A stretch of DNA of 14,862 nucleotides, from positions 1 through 14,862 of the forward strand of contig JALVWV010000081.1 in NCBI GenBank assembly GCA_027023145.1, given 5' to 3'. This document shows positions 6,271-11,923 of the stretch, one piece after another. This DNA comes from Campylobacteraceae bacterium. GTDB taxonomy: Bacteria > Campylobacterota > Campylobacteria > Campylobacterales > Sulfurovaceae. Position numbers and translations under genes: made by a program. The notes below the pieces were generated by a model. That model ran no database searches. It saw only the letters and a program-made list of their open reading frames with translations, and had not been told where the DNA came from. How positions within the stretch are numbered: position 1 is the first letter of the stretch; the number at the start of each line of letters is the position of its first letter.

Positions 6271-6289
6271 ACACGCAGAAAGGTACACT

Positions 6290-7672
6290 ATGAAATTTGA
6301 CGATTTTGACTTCCATCCCGACGTACGCAAAGGGATCCGTATCGCGGGGTTCCAAGAGCCCAGTCCGATCCAGAAAGAGGTGATCCCCCTCATCATCGAG
6401 GGGCATGATATGGTAGGCCAAGCCCACACCGGTACCGGCAAGACGGCGGCGTTTGGTCTGCCGATTATTGACATGCTTGCCCGCAAAGAGATCGAGCGAG
6501 CTCTCGTGATCGTTCCGACACGGGAGCTGGCATCGCAGGTGAGTGATGAGATTTATCATCTCGGACGTTTTGCCGGGATTCGGACGCTCGAAGTGTACGG
6601 CGGGGTCGGCTACGGTCGTCAAATCGCGCTGATCCACAAAGGCACGCAGATCATCGTCGCGACCCCCGGTCGTCTCAAAGACCTCTACCGCAAGGGGAAG
6701 ATCGATGTCCTCAGCCCCGAAGTGGTCGTTCTCGATGAAGCCGACGAGATGCTTGACATGGGTTTCCTCGACGACATCAAAGAGATTTTTGAGTTTATAC
6801 CGCAGAATCGCCAGACGCTGTTGTTTTCCGCGACGATGCCTGAGCCGATCAAGCAGTTGGCGGATCAAATCCTCTTCGAGCCCAAATTCATCTCCGTCGT
6901 CGGAGAAGAAGCGACGACCAACAACGTCATCGACCAGCGCTACTACGTCATCAACGAAAACCAGCGCGATGAGGCGATCATCAAACTCCTCGAGACGGAG
7001 AAGTACAACAAATGCCTCATCTTCTGTCGGATGAAACGGGAGGTCGATCGGGTCTCGGAACTCCTCCAGGCGCACCGCTTCAAAGCAGCCGGTCTGCATG
7101 GCGACATGGAACAAGTGGATCGGGATGCCACGGTCAAATCCTTCCGCCGCAACGAAACCAAAATCCTCGTCGCCACCGATGTGGCGGCACGGGGGCTGGA
7201 TGTCAAAGACGTCACCCATGTGATCAACTTCCACATCCCTTTTGATCCCCAGAGTTATGTCCACCGTATCGGCCGTACCGGTCGTGCGGGCAAGGCGGGT
7301 CAGGCGATTACCCTGGTGAGTACCGAAGAGTTCCGTGAGCTCATGCGGATCCGCAAAGAAGTGGGTGCGGATATGCGCCTCGAGACGATGACCGGGGAGG
7401 GAGGAGTCGATAGCAGTACGATCGATTTCGTCCTCCAGGCGCTTGAAGAGACGGCGATCCATCCCGAGATCGACCGGGTACTCGCAGCCCTGGCGCATCT
7501 CGATCAAGCGACCTTTATCAAGAAGGCGCTCTCCTACATGGTCGGCCAAGTCCAGACCGGTATGGGAGGGCAAATCGGCTTCGATCAGGATTACGTCGAT
7601 GACATGATAAAAAACTACCAATCCGAAAAGCAACAGAGTGGTAATAATAGAAAGAGGAAAAGACGGCGGTAA
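6290..7672 (+). CDS. DEAD-box ATP-dependent RNA helicase
   Basis: The protein of 460 residues has the full set of motifs: Q motif (GFQEPSPIQ, 20-28), Walker A AHTGTGKT (45-52), PTREL (76-80), TPGR (125-128), DEAD (149-152), SAT (180-182) and HRIGRTGR (325-332). It unwinds short RNA duplexes, probably in ribosome assembly, cold adaptation or mRNA decay. The C-terminal 90 residues end in a basic tail, NNRKRKRRR, typical of RNA-binding extensions. AAAGG lies seven bases before the ATG. The stop is only six bases from the stop of the convergent ATPase gene, with no terminator between. A diverged copy of its last ~70 bp occurs at 11540-11609, so the present 3' end may have been exchanged by recombination. 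Confidence 0.93.
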   Translation: MKFDDFDFHPDVRKGIRIAGFQEPSPIQKEVIPLIIEGHDMVGQAHTGTGKTAAFGLPIIDMLARKEIERALVIVPTRELASQVSDEIYHLGRFAGIRTLEVYGGVGYGRQIALIHKGTQIIVATPGRLKDLYRKGKIDVLSPEVVVLDEADEMLDMGFLDDIKEIFEFIPQNRQTLLFSATMPEPIKQLADQILFEPKFISVVGEEATTNNVIDQRYYVINENQRDEAIIKLLETEKYNKCLIFCRMKREVDRVSELLQAHRFKAAGLHGDMEQVDRDATVKSFRRNETKILVATDVAARGLDVKDVTHVINFHIPFDPQSYVHRIGRTGRAGKAGQAITLVSTEEFRELMRIRKEVGADMRLETMTGEGGVDSSTIDFVLQALEETAIHPEIDRVLAALAHLDQATFIKKALSYMVGQVQTGMGGQIGFDQDYVDDMIKNYQSEKQQSGNNRKRKRRR

Positions 7673-7678
7673 ATTGCC

Positions 7679-8869
7679 CTAAATGAATGAGGGGGTCTCC
7701 TTTAGTGTATCCAGCAATGCAAACCCCTCATACCCATTGAGTACATATTTTTCTTTTGCCGCGAAACGGTCGAAAAGTTTCTGCTGTTTGTCATTCAGTT
7801 TAGAGTGATACTTGGCTTCGATCAAAATGCCGTTGTGGGTGATGAAGTCTATCTCGATCCCATCGACATAGAGGTAGCTGGGATGATCATCTTTGATTTT
7901 CAAAAAAACAAGATTTTCATAAATCGCCCCTTTGTCACGATAGCCCACAGTTACGTTGCGAAGCCCGACATCGGACGCATAGATCTTTTTGGCTCCTTTG
8001 ATCTTTTCATTGAGTTTGCCGTATTTTTCGATGCCGTAGACCAGGTATGTCTCTTCAAAGTAGTGATAGTACCGCTTGGCAGAGTCCACACTGATGTCAA
8101 GGATGCCGGCTATTTTGTTGAAGCTCAACTGTTTCCCGCTTCGCTCCATGAGGAGTTTGTAGAAGTCTTTGACGATTTGGTTGTTGCGTATGTGGTAGTG
8201 GGCTATGATGTCCTTGTTGATGATGTTGTCTATGAGATTTTGCAGGTAGGTTACATCCGCAGTCAAGACATACTCAGGCATGCCGCCATCCTGCATATAG
8301 TCCTCAAAATAGCGCTCCCACAGGTGGGTATCGGCTTGTTTGATATGTATGCCTTTGAACATGAGGTACTCATGAAAATCCAGCGGCATCACCTCGAGGA
8401 TACGCTGTCTCCCCGTCAGGTACGCATTTTTGTCTTTGAGTAATGAAGCCGAAGAGCTGGATGCGAAGATTTTGACATTCTCCAAATCGTAAAAGTTTTT
8501 GAGTTCTTTTTGGTAAGACTCTTTGCTGGTCACTCCATCCAAAAAGAGGTACACCTTCTGTTCGGAAGGCAGCTTGTGTATCTTGCGGTAGGCATCGAGT
8601 ATCTCGCTGATGCTGTAGTCATCCAGTACATAGAGGTCTAAACTGATATAGAAAATGTGTTTGGGTGCTACGTTGTGTTCATGCATGAGCGTTGCGATAA
8701 AGTTTTTCAAGATGGTAGTCTTGCCCACCCGTCTAAGCCCGGTCAAAAAAACAATATCCTTGTTCTCTAACCAGCGCTCCAGTACTTTCAAATACTTTTC
8801 TCGCGTATGTCCGTCGAAGCTGTATGTCTCTTCCCACCAGGGGTTGGATTTGTAAAAAACTGCTTTCAT
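7679..8869 (-). CDS. AAA_14/DUF4143-type ATPase with altered Walker B
   Basis: The protein of 396 residues starts at 8869, where AGGAG sits five bases upstream; an in-frame ATG five codons earlier would put that site inside the gene. Walker A is GLRRVGKTT (44-52). The Walker B position reads VYLFLDGVT, so Asp111 is kept but the usual glutamate of LDEI is Gly112. The normal TGSSS sensor reads FASSSS (135-140). The PLDFHEYL block and winged-helix middle follow the family, and the C-terminal domain keeps a PD-(D/E)XK-like core (GIEIDFI...LIEAKY). The family is widespread, often mobile and without a settled function. The gene is A+T-richer than the housekeeping genes and convergent with the helicase. 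It may be ATPase-impaired or use another glutamate. Confidence 0.85.
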   Translation of the reverse strand: MKAVFYKSNPWWEETYSFDGHTREKYLKVLERWLENKDIVFLTGLRRVGKTTILKNFIATLMHEHNVAPKHIFYISLDLYVLDDYSISEILDAYRKIHKLPSEQKVYLFLDGVTSKESYQKELKNFYDLENVKIFASSSSASLLKDKNAYLTGRQRILEVMPLDFHEYLMFKGIHIKQADTHLWERYFEDYMQDGGMPEYVLTADVTYLQNLIDNIINKDIIAHYHIRNNQIVKDFYKLLMERSGKQLSFNKIAGILDISVDSAKRYYHYFEETYLVYGIEKYGKLNEKIKGAKKIYASDVGLRNVTVGYRDKGAIYENLVFLKIKDDHPSYLYVDGIEIDFITHNGILIEAKYHSKLNDKQQKLFDRFAAKEKYVLNGYEGFALLDTLKETPSFI

Positions 8870-8889
8870 GCCGTCTCCTGTCATATAAA

Positions 8890-8918
8890 ATTATAAGATA
8901 TTATACGACAGTATCGTA
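8890..8918 (-). promoter_or_regulatory. Probable promoter of the minus-strand ATPase gene
   Basis: On the minus strand TATAAT occurs at 8905-8900 and again at 8895-8890, 21-36 bases before the start. The inverted repeat TACGA-CAGTA-TCGTA (8904-8918, plus strand) overlaps the upstream -10 box. No clear -35 is seen. Confidence 0.4.
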
Positions 8919-8989
8919 AAGTTTTACTTAAAGTTGAAGATTGCACGCATTTTTGTGATCAAGTCGAATAATGAGAGTCGTGCTGAGTC

Positions 8990-9018
8990 TTGACAGAGAT
9001 GGGCACATTTGCTACAAT
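8990..9018 (+). promoter_or_regulatory. Strong sigma-70 promoter leading into a truncated gene
   Basis: TTGACA (8990-8995), a 17-bp spacer and TACAAT (9013-9018) with an extended -10 TGC before it make the best consensus promoter of the window. What follows is AGGAGGG and a 14-codon stub that ends where the transposon end sequences begin. Confidence 0.7.
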
Positions 9019-9055
9019 GATTCAATTTGTTTGATGTTTTGTAGAGGAGGGAAGC

Positions 9056-9118
9056 GTGTTTTTGGCTACAGAGTATAGAACTCAAATATCTATGCTCGTC
9101 AATAGGGGTCGTCAATAG
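9056..9118 (+). pseudogene. 5' stub of a gene cut by the transposon end
   Basis: AGGAGGG (9045-9051) lies four bases before a GTG that opens MFLATEYRTQISML, after which the frame runs into the repeated transposon-end sequence at about 9098 and stops at TAG (9116-9118). Promoter, ribosome binding site and start are all in order, so a real gene probably began here and lost its remainder. The stub is too short to identify. An alternative is a deliberately short leader peptide. Confidence 0.45.
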
Positions 9119-9141
9119 GGGTCAGACGTTGAACATCTACC
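9098..9141 (+). repeat. Two extra left-end copies of the transposon, one truncated
   Basis: GTCAATAGGGGTC is repeated in tandem at 9098-9110 and 9111-9123. The second copy continues to 9141 and matches the left end at 9320-9346 except at two positions (C for T twice). The first copy is only the outer 13 bp. All three left ends are preceded by TCAA overlapping the start. Confidence 0.75.
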
Positions 9142-9289
9142 TTTGACTGGTAGTGAATCTTCAGCTTCATTACCCAATATCGGAGCCAAAATAATCTTAA
9201 TTTTGAGTTATAGGACGAGGGAAAATTATTGATTTTTTGTGACCGAAAAAATCGACCACTGCATGAGGAAATACGCTGTCGCGTTTTGT
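9142..9289. other. Spacer between two transposon left ends, nothing recognised
   Basis: This A+T-rich segment lies between directly repeated left ends. Only short, unconvincing reading frames without ribosome binding sites are seen on either strand. It may be old target sequence or the remains of an earlier element. Upstream, 8919-8989 likewise shows no gene. Confidence 0.4.
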
Positions 9290-9314
9290 GGGACTGAAGT
9301 CCCAGCCCCTTTTG
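9290..9314 (+). repeat. Half REP-like element (hairpin B with tail)
   Basis: GGGACTGAAGTCCC (9290-9303) followed by AGCCCC and TTTT (9304-9313) is identical to hairpin B at 5269-5292. The A half and GTAG are missing. It lies six bases before the transposon left end. Confidence 0.65.
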
Positions 9315-9333
9315 ACTCAATAGGGGTCAGACG

Positions 9334-9362
9334 TTGAATATCCACCAAAAAGATGCTACAAT
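9334..9362 (+). promoter_or_regulatory. Transposase promoter with -35 box inside the inverted end
   Basis: TTGAAT (9334-9339) lies within the left inverted end. After exactly 17 bases comes TACAAT (9357-9362), with an extended TGC before it. The ATG is 28 bases downstream with AGGAGGGG between. The right end also contains TTGAAT facing inward but no -10 at the proper distance. Confidence 0.6.
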
Positions 9363-9390
9363 ACACTACTAAAAAACAGGAGGGGTAGCC

Positions 9391-10161
9391 ATGCCAAGAA
9401 AACCCAGAATAGACCTTGCGGGGTATCATCATGTCGTGAACCGAGGAGTAAACCGTTCGGATGTGTTTGTGGATGAGGATGACTATGAAGTGTTTTTGAA
9501 AATCGTCTGCAAAGCGTGCAGAGACTATCGTGTCGTTTTGCATGATTATTGCCTCATGCGCAACCATTTTCATCTCCTCGTCGAGACACGACGAGAAAAC
9601 CTCTCCTCGTTTATGAAGCAGATCAACGCCAACTACGCCATCTATGCCAACAAAAAACAGAAACGCTCAGGACACTTCTGGCAGGGGCGGTATTATTCGC
9701 GGTACATCAACAGTGAGGAGTACTACTATACCCTCATACGCTACATCGAACAAAACCCGGTAGAAGCAGGCATCGTCGCTAAAGTCGAAGAGTACCCGTA
9801 CACTCTGGGGTCGGTGATCGCCAATGGGCTGACACCTGTATCTTGCACACGACACTCCAAGCTCATCAAGGAGCTCGACTACACAAATGTGCAGGATATG
9901 ATAGGTGTCAAACTCGACGAAGAAGATATGAAGAAGCTTGAGGAGCTCAAACATCAAAAAATTCTCACCAAAGACAACACACACGCAATCGCTTTTTCCA
10001 AAACACTGGAAGAGCATTTCAATAATGCTGACACCCTAGCCAAACGGAACAAAGCGATAGTAGCTGCGTTGGAAGACGGGTACACGCAGATTGCACTGGC
10101 TAAACATCTGAATGTCTCCCGTTCGTTGGTCTCCAAAATAGTCAAAGCAGAACAAGCATAG
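9391..10161 (+). CDS. REP-associated tyrosine transposase (RAYT, IS200/Y1 family) with C-terminal HTH
   Basis: The protein of 256 residues is a single-strand DNA transposase of the HUH class. The metal-binding HUH motif is HFH (59-61, in MRNHFHLLVE). The RAYT blocks GHFWQGRY (94-101) and RYIEQNPVEAG (117-127) follow, the latter containing the expected catalytic tyrosine region. The opening MPRKPRIDLAGYHHVVNRG is typical of RAYTs. The C-terminal part from about 225 holds a helix-turn-helix (GYTQIALAKHLNVSRSLVSKI), as in the longer RAYT subgroup with a DnaA-like tail. AGGAGGGG precedes the ATG. All motifs are present, so it should be active. RAYTs elsewhere mobilise REP hairpins, and such hairpins are frequent in this window. 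Confidence 0.92.
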   Translation: MPRKPRIDLAGYHHVVNRGVNRSDVFVDEDDYEVFLKIVCKACRDYRVVLHDYCLMRNHFHLLVETRRENLSSFMKQINANYAIYANKKQKRSGHFWQGRYYSRYINSEEYYYTLIRYIEQNPVEAGIVAKVEEYPYTLGSVIANGLTPVSCTRHSKLIKELDYTNVQDMIGVKLDEEDMKKLEELKHQKILTKDNTHAIAFSKTLEEHFNNADTLAKRNKAIVAALEDGYTQIALAKHLNVSRSLVSKIVKAEQA

Positions 10162-10213
10162 GTGGATATTCAACGTCTGACCCTTATGGGGCAGACAAGG
10201 CATGTGAAAGCTG

Positions 10214-10234
10214 TTTTGTATTATAATTACAAAA
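10214..10234 (+). promoter_or_regulatory. Promoter of the plus-strand ATPase with inverted repeat around the -10
   Basis: TATAAT (10222-10227) is flanked by TTTTGTA (10214-10220) and TACAAAA (10228-10234), a perfect 7-bp inverted repeat centred on the -10. This is a good site for a repressor. A weak AGGA lies eight bases before the ATG at 10253. The -35 is unclear. Confidence 0.5.
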
Positions 10235-10252
10235 TTCCATAGGAAAACTGAA

Positions 10253-11518
10253 ATGATAGTTAGAAAAATCCTGAGTAAAATACTAAATGAGTTGGATTCG
10301 AGGGAGATTGTATTTCTTTTGGGGACACGGCAGGTGGGCAAAACGACCCTCTCCAAACTGATCGCGCGGGAGTCCCGTTTTGAGCATGTCTATTTTTTTG
10401 ATTGTGAAGACAAGGCGTATCGGGAACTTTTCAACGCCGTTTCTGTTCAGAAACTGGAACAGATTTTCAAGCTCGAAGCGATCGATACCGAACAGAAAAA
10501 TCTGATTGTTTTTGATGAAATCCAACTGCTTGATGACCCCTCCAATATGCTGAAGCTTATCCACGATCATTTTAAGACGCTGAAAATTATCGCCACAGGA
10601 AGCTCCTCTCTGCGAATCAAAGCGAAATTTTCCGACTCACTGGCCGGTAGAAAAAGAGTCTACAGGATTGAACCTTTGGATTTTGATGAGTTTTTGCTTT
10701 TTAAAAAAGAAGAGAAGCTCCTGCGATTGCGAACAATGTTCAGGGAGGAGGGGGACAAGCGTGCCTTGGCTACTGTTGTCCAGAGTCAAACGCCGAGATT
10801 TTTGGAGCTTTTTGAGGAGTATCTTATCTATGGTGGATACCCGGAAGTGGTCTTGATCGAGAGCCGGGAAGACAAAATAGCCAAGCTGGACTCTATCGCC
10901 TCCTCTTACATACAAAAAGACATTAAAGATTTGGCAAACATAGAGAATATTGACGGCTATAATAAATTGATTCAGTATCTTTCTATAAATATAGGAAACA
11001 TGATAAACCTCTCCAGCATTTCAACCGCGATTGGTTTATCATTGCCTACGGTTAAAAAATATATCCATCTACTCCAGGAGACATTTATCATCCGTGAATT
11101 GAAGCCTTTTTTTAGAAATAAAAACAAAGAGATCAGTAAAAATGGAAAGATATTTTTTGGAGATGTTGGTGTTAGAAACTTGCAGATCAAAAATTTCAAT
11201 GCCCTCTCTTTCCGTACCGATGTCGGAGAGTTGTATGAGAACTATGCCTGCAATCAGCTGGATAGCCAAGATATTCTCTCTTCACTCTATCTGTACAGAA
11301 CCCAGTCCAAAACAGAGATAGACTTTATCAGAGTCAAGGAATCGGTAGCCACTTTGTATGAAGTAAAATCAAGTTCCAGTCATACAATACCCAAAGCAAT
11401 CATGGAGTTTGAGAAGCGCTACCGTGATGAATTTTCAGCGATAGACAAATGTGTGATCAACAGAGATATTCTGGATGTTAAGCAGGGGGTTTTGTTTGTG
11501 CCTGCTTTTTTGTTGTAA
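10253..11518 (+). CDS. AAA_14/DUF4143-type ATPase, canonical
   Basis: The protein of 421 residues has an intact ATPase core: Walker A GTRQVGKTT (24-32), Walker B LIVFDEIQ (84-91, Asp88 and Glu89) and sensor TGSSS (115-119), followed by the PLDFDEFLLF block near 149. The middle holds a helical winged-helix region, and the C-terminal DUF4143 part has a PD-(D/E)XK-like core, TEIDFI followed by LYEVKSS near residues 353-373. Members are cytoplasmic proteins of unknown role, common in genomic islands and suspected to act on DNA. This copy is only distantly related to the minus-strand one at 7679-8869. The gene is A+T-rich like its partner, has no visible terminator, and abuts the helicase-tail remnant. 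Confidence 0.9.
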   Translation: MIVRKILSKILNELDSREIVFLLGTRQVGKTTLSKLIARESRFEHVYFFDCEDKAYRELFNAVSVQKLEQIFKLEAIDTEQKNLIVFDEIQLLDDPSNMLKLIHDHFKTLKIIATGSSSLRIKAKFSDSLAGRKRVYRIEPLDFDEFLLFKKEEKLLRLRTMFREEGDKRALATVVQSQTPRFLELFEEYLIYGGYPEVVLIESREDKIAKLDSIASSYIQKDIKDLANIENIDGYNKLIQYLSINIGNMINLSSISTAIGLSLPTVKKYIHLLQETFIIRELKPFFRNKNKEISKNGKIFFGDVGVRNLQIKNFNALSFRTDVGELYENYACNQLDSQDILSSLYLYRTQSKTEIDFIRVKESVATLYEVKSSSSHTIPKAIMEFEKRYRDEFSAIDKCVINRDILDVKQGVLFVPAFLL

Positions 11519-11539
11519 CGATCCGTCATGAACCCACAC

Positions 11540-11609
11540 GAAGACTGCCAAATCAAAAGCAACATAGCAGTAACAACAAAAAGCGAAAAAGACGACGATA
11601 ATTTTCCCT
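11540..11609 (+). pseudogene. Diverged remnant of the DEAD-box helicase 3' end
   Basis: This stretch aligns with 7610-7680 (helicase tail plus eight bases past the stop) with one base missing near 11554. In the last 50 bases, 38 match. After the missing base the frame reads KQHSSNNKKRKRRR and then TAA, against KQQSGNNRKRKRRR and TAA in the live gene: 11 of 14 residues agree, with several differences silent. No homology is seen upstream of about 11530. The fragment has no start or ribosome binding site and is surely not expressed as a helicase. Confidence 0.75.
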
Positions 11610-11638
11610 TTTTAAGCACGCCCAAGAAAAAACTATTC

Positions 11639-11669
11639 TACAATTGAGGTGCAATTTGACACACCTCAA
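11639..11669 (+). promoter_or_regulatory. oadGAB promoter -10 and adjoining hairpin
   Basis: TACAAT (11639-11644) is followed at once by TTGAGGTG (11644-11651) pairing perfectly with CACCTCAA (11662-11669), loop of ten bases. The stem ends on the ribosome binding site AAAGGA (11668-11673), seven bases before the oadG ATG. It could be an operator at the transcription start, or an RNA hairpin next to the ribosome site. Confidence 0.5.
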
Positions 11670-11680
11670 AGGAATAGATA

Positions 11681-11920
11681 ATGGATATCAATCTGGTGGC
11701 CGAAGGGCTGAAGTTTATGGTGCTTGGGATGGGCGTTGTGTTTGTCTTCCTTGCATTGTTGGTACAGATGATGAAGTGGCAGGCAGCACTTGTCTCCCGG
11801 TACTTTCCCCCCAAATCTCCCCCCGCTCCCATCTATACTCCCGCCGATGATGAACACGCCCGTGTGGCAGCGATCATCGCAGCGGTCAGTGAATTTCGCA
11901 AAGCACACCCCAAAGGATAA
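11681..11920 (+). CDS. oadG: Oxaloacetate decarboxylase gamma subunit (OadG)
   Basis: The protein of 79 residues has one membrane helix near the N-terminus (FMVLGMGVVFVFLALLVQMM, 12-31), a proline-rich linker (FPPKSPPAPIYTP) and a short polar cytoplasmic tail (AAIIAAVSEFRKAHPKG). This is the standard OadG plan: the small subunit anchors the alpha subunit to the beta subunit and speeds assembly. The C-terminal zinc-binding residues described in some OadG proteins are not obvious here. The gene ends with AAAGGATAA, whose AAAGGA serves as ribosome binding site for oadA, three bases downstream. Gene order gamma-alpha-beta supports the call. Confidence 0.85.
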   Translation: MDINLVAEGLKFMVLGMGVVFVFLALLVQMMKWQAALVSRYFPPKSPPAPIYTPADDEHARVAAIIAAVSEFRKAHPKG

Positions 11921-11923
11921 CGC

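Larger units (their letters stand above)
9320..10187 (+). mobile_element. IS200-like/RAYT element with 27-bp inverted ends
   Basis: The left end (9320-9346) and the right end (10161-10187) are inverted copies matching at 26 of 27 positions; each contains GGTCAGACGTTGAATATCC or its complement. The only complete gene inside is the Y1 transposase, whose stop codon shares its last base with the right end. No target duplication is obvious, in line with single-strand transposition by HUH enzymes. Left flank is TCAA. The element of 868 bp is compact and looks intact. Confidence 0.8.

Noticed and set aside
6242..7633. Open frame of 463 codons antisense to the RNA helicase
   Set aside because: It mirrors the helicase codons almost end to end, has no ribosome site and gives a D/R/H-rich protein of no known type. 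It is a codon-bias shadow.
7673..7678. Bidirectional terminator between helicase and ATPase
   Set aside because: Only six bases separate the stops and no stem with T run is visible on either strand.
9099..9320. 73-codon minus-strand frame across the transposon left ends
   Set aside because: It reads through repeat copies at both ends, lacks a ribosome site and has no recognisable features.
9226..9320. Short GTG frame MTEKIDHCMRKYAVAF into the transposon end
   Set aside because: No ribosome site, and it runs through the REP-like hairpin and the inverted end.
11528..11647. 39-codon frame starting MNPHEDCQIK after the second ATPase
   Set aside because: No ribosome site, and most of it is the helicase-tail remnant read out of its original frame.
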